A DNA stretch of 64,000 nt from Paraburkholderia caballeronis (lineage in GTDB: Bacteria; Pseudomonadota; Gammaproteobacteria; Burkholderiales; Burkholderiaceae), in contig NZ_FNSR01000001.1 in the NCBI RefSeq assembly GCF_900104845.1, forward strand, positions 1,054,001 through 1,118,000, in the 5' to 3' direction. Below the pieces are notes generated by a model. It was not told the DNA's origin, made no database searches, and worked only from the letters and a program-made list of their open reading frames with translations. Positions 37,909 to 47,731 of the stretch are shown here, piece after piece. Position 1 is the stretch's first letter; each line of letters begins with the position of its first letter. The translations under genes were made by a program, and so were the position numbers.

Positions 37909-38355
37909 TCAATGCTTGCCGGTGCTGCCGAACCCGCCAGTGCCGCGCTCGCTCGCGTCGAAATCCTCGACGATATTGAACTGCGCCTGCACGACCGGCA
38001 CGATCACCAGTTGCGCGAGACGTTCGAACGGATTCAGTGTGAACGTCGTCTGTCCGCGGTTCCACGTCGAGATCATCAGTTCGCCCTGGTAGTCGGAGTC
38101 GATCAGCCCGACCAGATTGCCGAGCACGACGCCGTGCTTGTGGCCGAGCCCCGAACGCGGCAGGATCAGCGCCGCATAACCCGGATCCGCGACGTGGATC
38201 GCGAGGCCGGTCGGCACGAGCGCGGTCTGGCCGGGTTCGAGCGTCAGCGGCGCGTCGATGCATGCGCGCAGGTCGAGCCCGGCGCTGCCCGGCGTCGCGT
38301 AATGGGGCAACTGGTCGCGGATGCGTTCGTTCAGGATCTTCAGGTCGATTTTCAT
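37909..38355 (-). CDS. dut: dUTP diphosphatase
   Basis: 148 residues, a typical trimeric dUTPase. The five conserved motifs are visible: [39 protein letters not shown] and the C-terminal [12 protein letters not shown]. It hydrolyses dUTP to dUMP, keeping uracil out of DNA. Last gene of the minus-strand run that includes coaBC and the LLM oxidoreductase, 25 bp after the latter. Confidence 0.97.
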   Translation of the reverse strand: MKIDLKILNERIRDQLPHYATPGSAGLDLRACIDAPLTLEPGQTALVPTGLAIHVADPGYAALILPRSGLGHKHGVVLGNLVGLIDSDYQGELMISTWNRGQTTFTLNPFERLAQLVIVPVVQAQFNIVEDFDASERGTGGFGSTGKH

Positions 38356-38380
38356 TGAGTCGTTGCGGGTACGGACGGAA

Positions 38381-39385
38381 TCAGGAGCGGGGAAGCTGGA
38401 ACGCGTCGGCCAGCAGTTCGTAGGAGCGCAGCCGCGCCGCATAACTGCCGGCGACGGTCAGCACGATCAGTTCGTCGGCCTGGAAGCGTTCCTGCAACGC
38501 GACGAGCCGTTCGGTGACGATTTCCGGCGTGCCGATGACGCTGCGTGGTTTTTCGCGGTCGATCACGAGCCGTTCGCGTTCGCCGTATTCCTGCGCGAGC
38601 CCTTGCGCGATATTCGGAATCGGCGCGTTGAGGCCGTAGGCCATCTGCACGCGGCGCAGGTCGACGGCTTTTTCGAGTTCGGCGGCTTCGGCTTCGGTGT
38701 CCGCGCAGATCGCGAACACGGCGGCGGCCAGATACGGCTTCGCCTCGTGGCCGGCGGTGAAGCGCTCGCGATACGTTTCTGCGACCAGATGCCCGAAGTG
38801 CGCGTTGATGAAATGCGCGAACGAGAAGCGCAACCCGAACTGCGCGGCAAGCAGGCCGCCGAAGTCGCTCGACCCGAGCACCCACAACTGCGGGCGCGTG
38901 TCGATCTGCGGCTGCAGCACGACGCCGTGCGCGACGTGGTCGGCGGGCAGCTTGCCTTCCATCAGGCCGACGAGGTCGCGCACCTGTTCCGCGAAGATAT
39001 CGCCGCGGTTGTATTCGCCGGCCGCGACCGCCTGCGCGGTGCGCATGTCGCCGCCCGGCGCCCGGCCCACGCCGAGGTCGACGCGGTTCGGAAACAGCGC
39101 TTCGAGCATCATGAACTGCTCGGCGACCTTGAACGGGCTGTAGTACGGCAGCATCACGCCGCCGGAGCCGATCCGGATGCGCTTCGTCACGCTGCCGAGC
39201 CGCGCGAGCATCACCTCGGGACACGGATTGCAGACGCCGAGCAGCCCATGGTGCTCGGCGCACCAGTAGCGCGTGTAGCCGAGGTCGTCGGCGAGCTGGG
39301 CGAGTTCGACGGTCGCGGCGATCGCGTCGGCCGCCGTGTGCCCGGCGATCACGGGCGACTGGTCGAGTACGGAAAGTAGCGTCAT
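38381..39385 (-). CDS. LLM-class flavin-dependent oxidoreductase, YhbW-like
   Basis: 334 residues, luciferase-like TIM barrel: [12 protein letters not shown] at the start, [44 protein letters not shown]. Size and motifs match E. coli YhbW and relatives, usually of unknown substrate. It lies between coaBC and dut on the same strand and is probably co-transcribed with them. Confidence 0.9.
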   Translation of the reverse strand: MTLLSVLDQSPVIAGHTAADAIAATVELAQLADDLGYTRYWCAEHHGLLGVCNPCPEVMLARLGSVTKRIRIGSGGVMLPYYSPFKVAEQFMMLEALFPNRVDLGVGRAPGGDMRTAQAVAAGEYNRGDIFAEQVRDLVGLMEGKLPADHVAHGVVLQPQIDTRPQLWVLGSSDFGGLLAAQFGLRFSFAHFINAHFGHLVAETYRERFTAGHEAKPYLAAAVFAICADTEAEAAELEKAVDLRRVQMAYGLNAPIPNIAQGLAQEYGERERLVIDREKPRSVIGTPEIVTERLVALQERFQADELIVLTVAGSYAARLRSYELLADAFQLPRS

Positions 39386-39437
39386 GGCAGTACCGCTCCG
39401 GGGTTCCGTTCGGACTGCGCGCCGCGCTGGGCGCGCG

Positions 39438-40652
39438 TCACGAGATGATGCTCTGGTCCGGCAGACGCCGCGCGATCTCGGCGACCAGCGCGCGCGCGAG
39501 CGACTGCTTGTCGGCGCGCGGCAGCTTCGTGCGGCCGCCCGCTTCGAACAGGATGACTTCGTTGTCGTCGAGGCCGAACGTCAGCGGCCCGAGGTTGCCG
39601 ATCAGCAGCGGCACCTTCTTGCGCACGCGCTTTTCCTCGCCGTGCACGTCGAGGTCGCCGCTCTCGGCCGCGAAACCGACGCAGTACGGCGGATGGGGCA
39701 GCGCGGCAACCGATGCGAGGATGTCCGGGTTCTCGACGAACGCGAATTCCGGAATCCGCCGGTCGGCGGTCTTCTTGATCTTCTCCGCGCTCACGTGGTC
39801 GACGCGCCAGTCCGCGACCGCCGCGACGCCGATGAACACGTCGTAGTCGGGCACTGCGCGCATCACCGCGTCGTGCATCTGCTGCGCGGTCTGCACGTCC
39901 TCGCGGTAGACGCCCCACGGCGTATCGAGCGCGACCGGCCCCGCGACCAGATGCACGTCCGCGCCGGCCTGCTGCGCGGCGCGCGCGAGCGCGAAGCCCA
40001 TCTTGCCGCTCGACCGGTTCGTGATGCCGCGCACCGGATCGATCGGCTCGAACGTCGGGCCGGCGGTCAGCAGCACGCGGCGGCCGGCGAGCGTCTTTGG
40101 CGTGAAGAACGCGGTGATCGCTTCGTAGACGGCTGCCGGCTCCAGCATCCGGCCGTCGCCGATCTCGCCGCACGCCTGCGGGCCGGAGTCGGGGCCGAGC
40201 GTTTCGATGCCGTCGGCGCGCAGCTGCGCGACGTTGCGCTGCGTCGCCGGGTTCGACCACATCTGCCGGTTCATCGCTGGCACGACGAGCAGCGGGCAGT
40301 CGCGCGCGACGCACAGTGTAGAGAGCAGATCGTCGGCGAAGCCGTGTGCGAGTTTCGCGAGAAAGTCGGTGGAGGCGGGCGCGATCACGATCGCATCCGC
40401 GCCGCGCGACAGGTCGATGTGCGCCATGTTGTTCGGCACGCGGCCGTCCCACTGGCTTGTGTAGACCGGGCGTCCGGACAGCGCTTGCATCGTGACTGGC
40501 GTGATGAACTGCGTTGCCGCGTCGGTCATTACGACCTGCACGGTTGCGCCGGCCTTCGTCAGCAGGCGCGTCAGTTCGGCGATCTTGTAGCAGGCGATGC
40601 CGCCCGTCATGCCGAGGACCAGGTGTTTTCCAGCGAGTTCTGCGGTGCTCAA
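39438..40652 (-). CDS. coaBC: Phosphopantothenoylcysteine decarboxylase / phosphopantothenate-cysteine ligase
   Basis: 404 residues from a TTG at 40652 preceded by AGGAGA. The N-terminal CoaC flavoprotein has VLGMTGGIACYK, PAMNRQMW and the catalytic-Cys segment GPQACGEIGDGRML. The C-terminal CoaB has LLTAGPTFEPIDPVRGITN, SSGKMG and the KIKK motif. It performs two steps of coenzyme A synthesis. A block of 49-bp hairpin repeats lies in the 273-bp gap upstream. Confidence 0.96.
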   Translation of the reverse strand: MSTAELAGKHLVLGMTGGIACYKIAELTRLLTKAGATVQVVMTDAATQFITPVTMQALSGRPVYTSQWDGRVPNNMAHIDLSRGADAIVIAPASTDFLAKLAHGFADDLLSTLCVARDCPLLVVPAMNRQMWSNPATQRNVAQLRADGIETLGPDSGPQACGEIGDGRMLEPAAVYEAITAFFTPKTLAGRRVLLTAGPTFEPIDPVRGITNRSSGKMGFALARAAQQAGADVHLVAGPVALDTPWGVYREDVQTAQQMHDAVMRAVPDYDVFIGVAAVADWRVDHVSAEKIKKTADRRIPEFAFVENPDILASVAALPHPPYCVGFAAESGDLDVHGEEKRVRKKVPLLIGNLGPLTFGLDDNEVILFEAGGRTKLPRADKQSLARALVAEIARRLPDQSIIS

Positions 40653-40662
40653 GTGACGTCTC

Positions 40663-40886
40663 CTGTCGGCCGCTCTTGGCGCTTTAGCGCCTGGAGCAGC
40701 CCCATGCAAAGCTGTCGGCCGCACTTGGCGCTTTAGCGCCTGGAGCGGCCCCATGCAAAGCTGTCGGCTGCACTTGGCGCTTTAGCGCCTGGAGCGGCCC
40801 CATGCAAAGCTGTCGGCCGCACTTGGTGCTTTAGCGCGTAGTGCGGCCCCATGCAAGGCTTGTCGTTAGCGCCCGGCGAGGCCCCA
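40663..40886. repeat. 49-bp tandem hairpin repeat, about 4.5 copies
   Basis: Copies at 40663-40711, 40712-40760, 40761-40809, 40810-40858 and a decayed partial at 40859-40886. Each contains nested inverted arms GGCCGC...GCGGCC around GGCGC-TTTA-GCGCC, then a CCCATGCAAAG tail; the outer arm is imperfect in copies 1, 3 and 4. The array lies between lspA (upstream) and coaBC (downstream) on the minus strand, starting 10 bp from the coaBC start codon. Confidence 0.95.
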
Positions 40887-40925
40887 CACCAACCCGCGCC
40901 GGCCATTCAACCGCCACTCCACCCC

Positions 40926-41438
40926 TCAGCGCGAGCCGCGCACGCGGCGCAGCTCGTCGAACACCAGCAGCACCGCGCCGATCGTGATCGCGCTGTCCGC
41001 GACGTTGAACGCCGGCCAGTGCCAGCCGCCTACGTGGAAGTCGAGGAAGTCGATCACGTGGCCGTAGACCAGCCGGTCGATCACGTTGCCGAGCGCGCCG
41101 CCGAGAATCAGCGCGAGCGCAGTGCAGAACAGCCGCTGCGCGGAGTGGCGCTTCAGCAGGTAGCAGATCACGAGCGCCGCGACCACGCCGAGCACGGTGA
41201 ACGCCCAGCGCTGCCAGCCGCCGGCCGCCGCGAGGAAGCTGAACGCCGCGCCGCGGTTGTACACGAGCACGAGGTTGAAGAACGACGTGATCTCGCGGAC
41301 CTGGCCGTAGCTGAACACGCGTGCGACCGCGATCTTCGTCAGTTGATCCGCGAGAATCACGATCAGCGCGACGCCGAGCCACGGCGCGAGCGAACCGCCC
41401 GCGCCGCTACCACGCTGCTTCGTCAGAGCCTTGGCCAT
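40926..41438 (-). CDS. lspA: Lipoprotein signal peptidase
   Basis: 170 residues, four membrane segments. Both catalytic aspartates are in conserved motifs: [10 protein letters not shown] and [11 protein letters not shown]. It cleaves prolipoprotein signal peptides in the inner membrane. Its ATG overlaps the ileS TAA by one base; ileS-lspA coupling is common in proteobacteria. Confidence 0.96.
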   Translation of the reverse strand: MAKALTKQRGSGAGGSLAPWLGVALIVILADQLTKIAVARVFSYGQVREITSFFNLVLVYNRGAAFSFLAAAGGWQRWAFTVLGVVAALVICYLLKRHSAQRLFCTALALILGGALGNVIDRLVYGHVIDFLDFHVGGWHWPAFNVADSAITIGAVLLVFDELRRVRGSR

Positions 41439-44296
41439 TATGCCGCGCTCCTCGTTTCGCCGCTGCCGAACAGGTTCGCGACGCAGCGGCCGCACAGCGT
41501 CGGATGTGCGGCGTCCGCGCCGACGTCCTCGCGGTAGTGCCAGCAGCGTTCGCACTTCAGGTACTTCGACGTGATCACATCGATGCCTTCGTCGTCGGCG
41601 CTGTCCACCTTCGCGACTTCCGCCGCCGACGTGATGAGCACGAACTTCAGGTCGTCGTCGAGGCTCGCGAGCGCGTCGTAACGCGCGCCGCTCGCGCGGA
41701 TCCGCACTTCGGCCTGCAGCGACGAGCCGATCTGGTTCGCGACGCGCGCTTCTTCAAGCGCCTTCGTCACGTCGCCGCGCACGGCGCGCAGCAGCGTCCA
41801 CTTGTCGACCAGCGCATCGGCCTGCGGCACGTCCGGATACGCGTGATACGTTTCGGTGAAGATCGTGTCGCTCTGCGGCTCGAACACCTTCCACGCTTCC
41901 TCGGCGGTGAACGACAGGAACGGCGCGAGGATGCGCAGCAGGCCGTGCGTGATGTGATACAGCGCGGTCTGCGCGGCGCGGCGCGCGCGCGAATCCGGCG
42001 CGCTCGTGTACAGGCGGTCCTTCAGCACGTCCAGATAGAAGCCGCCCAGGTCTTCCGAGCAGAACGTCTGCAGTTTCGCGACGACCGGATGGAACTCGTA
42101 GCGGTCGTAGTGCGCGAGCACGTCGCGTTGCAGGCCGGCCGTCAGCGCGACGGCATAACGGTCGATCTCCAGCCAGTCGGCCACCGGCAGCGCGTGCTGA
42201 CCGTAGTCGAAGTCGGACAGGTTCGCGAGCAGGAAACGCAGCGTGTTGCGGATGCGCCGATAACCTTCGGTCACGCGCTTCAGGATTTCCTCGGAGATCG
42301 CGAGTTCGCCCGAATAGTCGGTCGATGCGATCCACAGCCGGATGATTTCCGCGCCGAGGCGGTTCGACACTTCATGCGGATCGACGCCGTTGCCGAGCGA
42401 CTTGCTCATCTTGCGGCCTTCGCCGTCGACGGTGAAGCCGTGCGTGAGCAGCGCGTTGTACGGCGGGCGGCCGTCGAGCATCGACGCGGTCAGGAGCGAC
42501 GAGTGGAACCAGCCGCGATGCTGGTCCGAGCCTTCGAGATACAGGTCGGCCGGGAACTGCAGTTCGTCCTTGTGCGAGCCGCGCAGCACGTGCCAGTGCG
42601 TGGTGCCGGAGTCGAACCACACGTCGAGCGTGTCGCGGTTCTTCTCGTACAGGTTCGCGTCGTCGCCGATCAGTTCGCGCGGATCGAGCGTCTGCCATGC
42701 CTCGATGCCTGCCTTCTCGACACGCTGCGCGACTTCTTCGAGCAGTTCCAGCGTGCGCGGATGCAGCTCGCCGGTTTCCTTGTGCACGAAGAACGCCATC
42801 GGCACGCCCCACTGGCGCTGGCGCGAGAGCGTCCAGTCCGGCCGGTTCGCGATCATCGCGAAGAGACGCTGCTTGCCCCACGACGGATAAAACGCCGTCG
42901 CCTCGATCCCTTCGAGCGCGGTTTCGCGCAGCGTCTTGCCGCCGTCGTTCGGCGTCACGTCCATGCCGGCGAACCACTGCGACGTCGCGCGGTAGATGAT
43001 CGGCGTCTTGTGGCGCCAGCAGTGCATGTAGCTGTGCAGATACTTCTCGGTGCGCAGCAGCGTGCCGGCTTCTTCGAGCGCGTCGACGATCTTGGGGTTC
43101 GCGGCCCAGATCGTGAGGCCGCCGAACAGCGCGAGCGATTCGATGTAGCGGCCGTCGCCCATCACCGGGCCGAGGATGTCAGAGTCGGCCATCCCGTGCG
43201 CCTTGCACGACGCGAAGTCTTCGACGCCGTACGCGGGCGCCGAGTGGACGATGCCGGTGCCGGTATCGGTCGTCACGTAGTCGCCGAGATAGACCGGCGA
43301 CGTGCGGCGGTACGCCGGATGCAGCGACGCGAGCGGATGGTGGAAGCGCAGGTTCGCGAGCTTTTCGCCCGGGGTCGTCGCGATCACCGAGCCTTCCAGG
43401 CCGAAGTCCTTCAGGCATGCCTCGACGCGTTCTTCCGCGAGGATCAGCAGGCCGCGCGGCGTGTCGACGAGCGCGTACACGATCTCCGGATGCACGTTCA
43501 GCGCCTGGTTCGCGGGGATCGTCCACGGCGTCGTGGTCCAGATCACGATGCCGCCTGCGTTGTCACCCCCGGCGCGCGGCAGCGACGCGAGCCCGAACGC
43601 GGCCGCGGTTTCCTGCGGCTGCGCGAACGGGAACATCACGTCGATCGTCGGATCGGTCTTGTCCTTGTACTCGACTTCCGCTTCCGCGAGCGCCGAGCCG
43701 CAGTCGAAGCACCAGTTCACCGGCTTCAGGCCGCGGAACACGTAACCCTTCTCGATGATCTTCGCGAGCGCGCGGATCTCGCCCGCCTCGTTCACGAAGT
43801 TCATCGTCTTGTACGGGTTGTCCCAGTCGCCGAGCACGCCGAGGCGGCGGAAGCCCGCCTTCTGCGTCTCGATCTGGCCGGCCGCGTACTCGCGCGCCTT
43901 CTTCATCACCTCGGCGGCGGGCAGCGATTTGCCGAACTGCTTCTCGATCTGGATCTCGATCGGCATGCCGTGGCAGTCCCAGCCGGGCACGTAGACCGCG
44001 TCGAAGCCCGCGAGATTGCGCGCCTTCACGATCATGTCCTTCAGGATCTTGTTCACCGCGTGGCCGAGGTGGATGTCGCCGTTCGCATACGGCGGGCCGT
44101 CGTGCAGGATAAACTTCTTGCGGCCTTTGGAGGCCGCGCGGATCTTCTCGTAGATCCGGTTGTCCTGCCACTCCTTCACCCACTGGGGCTCGCGCTTCGG
44201 CAGGTCGCCGCGCATCGGGAACGGCGTGTCGAGCAGGTTGACGGGATATTTCGACTCGGTCTTGCCGGGTTTGGAACTGGCTTTCTTGTCGCTCAT
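41438..44296 (-). CDS. ileS: Isoleucyl-tRNA synthetase
   Basis: 952 residues, class I synthetase. The HIGH motif appears as HLGH ([12 protein letters not shown]) and KMSKS as [11 protein letters not shown]. The CP1 editing region has [14 protein letters not shown]. The C-terminal zinc site is [12 protein letters not shown]...LCGRC. It lies between ribF (136 bp upstream) and lspA (overlapping), the usual ribF-ileS-lspA order. Confidence 0.98.
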   Translation of the reverse strand: MSDKKASSKPGKTESKYPVNLLDTPFPMRGDLPKREPQWVKEWQDNRIYEKIRAASKGRKKFILHDGPPYANGDIHLGHAVNKILKDMIVKARNLAGFDAVYVPGWDCHGMPIEIQIEKQFGKSLPAAEVMKKAREYAAGQIETQKAGFRRLGVLGDWDNPYKTMNFVNEAGEIRALAKIIEKGYVFRGLKPVNWCFDCGSALAEAEVEYKDKTDPTIDVMFPFAQPQETAAAFGLASLPRAGGDNAGGIVIWTTTPWTIPANQALNVHPEIVYALVDTPRGLLILAEERVEACLKDFGLEGSVIATTPGEKLANLRFHHPLASLHPAYRRTSPVYLGDYVTTDTGTGIVHSAPAYGVEDFASCKAHGMADSDILGPVMGDGRYIESLALFGGLTIWAANPKIVDALEEAGTLLRTEKYLHSYMHCWRHKTPIIYRATSQWFAGMDVTPNDGGKTLRETALEGIEATAFYPSWGKQRLFAMIANRPDWTLSRQRQWGVPMAFFVHKETGELHPRTLELLEEVAQRVEKAGIEAWQTLDPRELIGDDANLYEKNRDTLDVWFDSGTTHWHVLRGSHKDELQFPADLYLEGSDQHRGWFHSSLLTASMLDGRPPYNALLTHGFTVDGEGRKMSKSLGNGVDPHEVSNRLGAEIIRLWIASTDYSGELAISEEILKRVTEGYRRIRNTLRFLLANLSDFDYGQHALPVADWLEIDRYAVALTAGLQRDVLAHYDRYEFHPVVAKLQTFCSEDLGGFYLDVLKDRLYTSAPDSRARRAAQTALYHITHGLLRILAPFLSFTAEEAWKVFEPQSDTIFTETYHAYPDVPQADALVDKWTLLRAVRGDVTKALEEARVANQIGSSLQAEVRIRASGARYDALASLDDDLKFVLITSAAEVAKVDSADDEGIDVITSKYLKCERCWHYREDVGADAAHPTLCGRCVANLFGSGETRSAA

Positions 44297-44432
44297 GGTG
44301 AGATCACGGTGAATTCGGGGAGGCAGGGCGCCGGGCGCGGCAGGCGGGGCCGCGCAGCCGTCGCGTCGCGCGCCGGCGTCGGCGCAGGGTGCGGCGGGTC
44401 CGTGCGGCGTCGGGCGCGCACGGGCCGCGAGG

Positions 44433-45425
44433 TCATCTAATTCGGTCGGTGGCCGACGTGGCGAAGCCGGTCGAGCGGCTGCCCGCGTGAGCGCCGGACG
44501 CAGCGAACCACGCGCGCGCGTTCGCGACGTCGCGTGCGATCGCCGCGCCGAGCGCTTCGAGGTCGACGAACTTCTCCTCGTCGCGCAGCTTCTTCAGGAA
44601 TTCGACGCGCACCAGCTTGCCGTATGCGTCGCCGTGCCAGTCGAGCAGGTGGACTTCGAGCAGCACGCGGCCCGAGTCGTCGACGGTCGGCCGCAGCCCG
44701 AGGCTCGCGACGCCGGGCAGCGGGCTGTCCGCGAGGCCGTGCACCTGCACGACGAAGATGCCCGCGAGCGCCGGCCGCTTGTGGCCGATCGGCAGGTTCA
44801 GCGTCGGGAAGCCGAGGTCGCGGCCGAGCTTCATGCCGTGCGTGACGTGGCCGCTGATCGCATAACCGCGGCCGAGCGCGGCGCGCGCCGCGTCGAGGTC
44901 GCCCGCCTGCAATGCCGCGCGCACGCCGGAACTGGAGATGCGCGCGCCGGACGGATCCGCGACGGTCGCCATCTGCTCGACCTCGAAGCCGTAACGTTCG
45001 CCGGCTGCCTTGAGCGACGAGAAATCGCCGGCGCGCTTCGCGCCGTAGCGGAAGTCGTCGCCGATCATCATCCAGCGCGCGTGCAGCCCGCCGACGATGA
45101 TCCGCTCGACGAACGCGTCCGGCGACTGGCTCGCGAACGTATGGTTGAAATGCTCGACGACGACGCGGTCCACGCCGTTCACGCGCAGCGACTCCAGCTT
45201 GTCGCGCAGCATCGCGATGCGCGGCGGCGCGCCGGCCGGGTTGAAGAACTCGCGCGGGTGCGGCTCGAAGGTCATCACGCAGACCGGCAGGCCGCGCGCG
45301 TCGGCGGCCGCGCGCACGCGCGCGAGCAGCGCCTGATGTCCGCGGTGGACACCGTCGAAATTGCCGATCGTCAGCGCGCACGGCGCGCGGCTTTCGGCAT
45401 TGGGAAGACCGCGGAAGACTCTCAC
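44433..45425 (-). CDS. ribF: Bifunctional riboflavin kinase / FAD synthetase
   Basis: 330 residues from a GTG at 45425 (reading [12 protein letters not shown]). The N-terminal FAD synthetase nucleotide site is [16 protein letters not shown], with [11 protein letters not shown]; the C-terminal riboflavin kinase has [16 protein letters not shown]. It converts riboflavin to FMN and FAD. Divergent from purN, with a 143-bp gap. Confidence 0.95.
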   Translation of the reverse strand: MRVFRGLPNAESRAPCALTIGNFDGVHRGHQALLARVRAAADARGLPVCVMTFEPHPREFFNPAGAPPRIAMLRDKLESLRVNGVDRVVVEHFNHTFASQSPDAFVERIIVGGLHARWMMIGDDFRYGAKRAGDFSSLKAAGERYGFEVEQMATVADPSGARISSSGVRAALQAGDLDAARAALGRGYAISGHVTHGMKLGRDLGFPTLNLPIGHKRPALAGIFVVQVHGLADSPLPGVASLGLRPTVDDSGRVLLEVHLLDWHGDAYGKLVRVEFLKKLRDEEKFVDLEALGAAIARDVANARAWFAASGAHAGSRSTGFATSATDRIR

Positions 45426-45556
45426 GATAGCGGGACCAGGATTGCGCAGAGCGAAAGCGCGGCCCGCATTCCGGGTGGGCCGCAACGAAACAGGAGATTA
45501 TAAACGCTCGGCGGGGCGACCGCCGCCGCGGCCGCGGCGGGGGGAGGCCGCGATGA

Positions 45557-45562
45557 TAAAAT
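45557..45562 (+). promoter_or_regulatory. -10 element abutting the purN start
   Basis: TAAAAT (45557-45562) ends 6 nt before the purN ATG (45569), so transcription would begin at or next to the start codon. No ribosome site lies in between and no good -35 is seen. Candidate leaderless transcript. Confidence 0.45.
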
Positions 45563-45568
45563 CCGCGG

Positions 45569-46288
45569 ATGAAAAATCTTGTGATCCTGATTTCGGGACG
45601 GGGCAGCAACATGGAAGCCATCGTGCGCGCGTGCGAGCGCGAACGCTGGCCGGCGCGCGTCGCCGCCGTGATTGCGAACCGGCCCGACGCCGCGGGCCTT
45701 GCGTTCGCGGCATCCCATGGCATAACCACGGCGGTGGTCGATCACCGCCCGTATCCCGACCGCGCGGCGTTCGATGCGGCCCTTGCGGCGGAAATCGACC
45801 GCTTCGCGCCGGACCTCGTCGTGCTCGCCGGCTTCATGCGCGTGCTGACCGACGGGTTCGTCGAACGCTACGCGGGCCGGATGCTGAACGTGCATCCGTC
45901 GCTGCTGCCGAGTTTTCCCGGACTGAAGACGCACCAGCAGGCGCTCGACGCCGGCGTGCGGGTGCACGGCGCGACGGTCCACTTCGTGACGCCGCGCCTC
46001 GACCACGGGCCGATCGTCGCGCAGGCGGCGGTGCCGGTGCGGCCGGGCGACGACGCGGCGACGCTCGCGGCCCGCGTGCTCGAAACCGAGCATCTGATCT
46101 ATCCGCGGGCGGTGCGCTGGTTCGTCGATGGGCGCCTCGCGTCCGACGGAATGCGCGTGACGCTCGCGCCGGCGCAGCAAGCGGGATCGCCGGCATCGCC
46201 GGACCCGTCGCCGGACCAATCGGGGCCGCAATGGCTCTTCCTTGACGAAGCAAACAGAGCTGGACACACCGCCGGGGAGGGCGCATGA
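45569..46288 (+). CDS. purN: Phosphoribosylglycinamide formyltransferase 1
   Basis: 239 residues, about 27 longer than E. coli PurN because of a Pro/Ser-rich C-terminal tail. Transfers a formyl group to GAR in purine synthesis. Motifs: LISGRGSNMEAI, VLAGFMRVL, the active-site Asn-His segment NVHPSLLPSFPG, and TVHFVTPRLDHGPIVAQ. It overlaps the next gene by 4 bp. Confidence 0.96.
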   Translation: MKNLVILISGRGSNMEAIVRACERERWPARVAAVIANRPDAAGLAFAASHGITTAVVDHRPYPDRAAFDAALAAEIDRFAPDLVVLAGFMRVLTDGFVERYAGRMLNVHPSLLPSFPGLKTHQQALDAGVRVHGATVHFVTPRLDHGPIVAQAAVPVRPGDDAATLAARVLETEHLIYPRAVRWFVDGRLASDGMRVTLAPAQQAGSPASPDPSPDQSGPQWLFLDEANRAGHTAGEGA

Positions 46289-47625
46289 GGCTACATGGTT
46301 TTCTGATCGGACAGACCGAGACGTTGCTGGCCGACGTATTGAAGTTCACCGGTCCCGCGGACGCGGTGACGAGCCGGTTCTTCCGCGCACACCCGAAGCT
46401 CGGCCACAGCGAGCGCGGCGTGATCGCCGAGGCGGTGTTCGCGGTGCTGCGCCGCCGGATGGAGTTCGCGCATCTCGCGGAGAGCGGCAGCGGCAGCCCG
46501 GCGCGGCGTCTCGCGCTGCTCGGGCTGATGCAGACGGCCGGCCGCTCGGCGGTGCGGCCGTTCGTGTCGGACGCGGAAGCGGGCTGGCTCGAACACGTGT
46601 CGAAGATCGATCCGGCGAGCCTGCCGCTGCGCGTGCAGATGAATCTGCCGGACTGGATCCTGCGCGCGCTTGAAACCCGTTTCGAGCCGGCGGAACTCGC
46701 GCAGCTCGCGGCCGCGCTGAACTATCCGGCGCCGCTCGACCTGCGCGCGAACCCGATCAAGGCGAGCCGCGACGAACTGCTGAAGTCGCTCGCGGCGGCC
46801 GGCATCGACGCCGCGCCGACCACGTTCGCGCCGTACGGCGTGCGGATCGACGGCAAGCCGGCGCTGTCGAAGCTCGACGCGTTCACGAACGGCTGGTTCG
46901 AGGTGCAGGACGAGGGCAGTCAACTGCTGTGCTCGCTCGTCGCGCCGCGTCGCGGCGAGATGATCGCGGATTTCTGCGCGGGCGCCGGCGGCAAGACGCT
47001 CGCGCTCGGCGCGGCGATGCGCTCGACCGGCCGGCTGTATGCGTTCGACGTGTCCGAGCGGCGGCTCGCGAAACTGAAGCCGCGCCTCGCGCGCAGCGGG
47101 CTGTCGAACGTGAACCCGGTGCTGATCGACAGCGAGCACGACGCGAAGATCAAGCGGCTCGCGGGCAAGCTCGACCGCGTGCTGGTCGACGCGCCGTGCA
47201 GCGGCCTCGGCACGCTGCGCCGCAATCCGGACCTGAAGTGGCGGCAGACGCCGGATTCCGTCGCGGAACTCGCGCCGAAGCAGCTTTCGATCCTCACGAG
47301 CGCCGCGCGCCTCGTGAAGCGCGGCGGGCGGCTCGTGTACGCGACGTGCAGTATCCTCGAAGCCGAAAACGAGGCGGTCGTGAAGCAGTTCCTCGACGCG
47401 CATCCGGAGTTCGTGCTGGTCAGCGCGCGCGACGTGCTCGCGGAACAGCGGATCGACCTCGACACCGGCGAGTATCTGTCGCTGTGGCCGCACCGGCACG
47501 CGACCGACGGCTTTTTCGCGGCGGTGCTGGAGCGCCGCGGCGACGCGAAGCCGTCCGCGGAGCAGACGGAAGCGGCGGCGCTGCCGGACGCGCTGGCCGA
47601 CGCGCCCGCTGAGCCGGGCCAGTGA
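46285..47625 (+). CDS. RsmB/NOP-family RNA (cytosine-5) methyltransferase
   Basis: 446 residues. The N-terminal NusB-like segment (KLGHSERGVIAEAVFAVLRRR) precedes a SAM-dependent methyltransferase: FCAGAGGKTLALGAAM (SAM site), VLVDAPCSGLGTLRRNPD with the catalytic-type Cys, and VYATCSILEAENE with the second Cys. It probably methylates rRNA C5 positions. A Burkholderia genome may also carry a separate canonical rsmB, so the exact target is uncertain. Coupled to purN by a 4-bp overlap. Confidence 0.9.
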   Translation: MRLHGFLIGQTETLLADVLKFTGPADAVTSRFFRAHPKLGHSERGVIAEAVFAVLRRRMEFAHLAESGSGSPARRLALLGLMQTAGRSAVRPFVSDAEAGWLEHVSKIDPASLPLRVQMNLPDWILRALETRFEPAELAQLAAALNYPAPLDLRANPIKASRDELLKSLAAAGIDAAPTTFAPYGVRIDGKPALSKLDAFTNGWFEVQDEGSQLLCSLVAPRRGEMIADFCAGAGGKTLALGAAMRSTGRLYAFDVSERRLAKLKPRLARSGLSNVNPVLIDSEHDAKIKRLAGKLDRVLVDAPCSGLGTLRRNPDLKWRQTPDSVAELAPKQLSILTSAARLVKRGGRLVYATCSILEAENEAVVKQFLDAHPEFVLVSARDVLAEQRIDLDTGEYLSLWPHRHATDGFFAAVLERRGDAKPSAEQTEAAALPDALADAPAEPGQ

Positions 47626-47731
47626 CGGGCAGGAAGTAGAAGCAGGATAGAAGCAGGAAGCAAAAGCGCCGCGCGGGCGGTCCGGACTCCGGTCGGAAAC
47701 CGTCCGCGCGGCGCGTGCAATTCACAGGACC

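Noticed and set aside
40663..40886. CRISPR array
   Set aside because: The units are contiguous 49-bp repeats with no unique spacers, and no cas genes are nearby.
41321..44440. 1039-codon open frame antisense to ileS
   Set aside because: Composition is Arg/His/Val/Leu-rich shadow sequence of a high-GC gene; ileS on the other strand is unambiguous.
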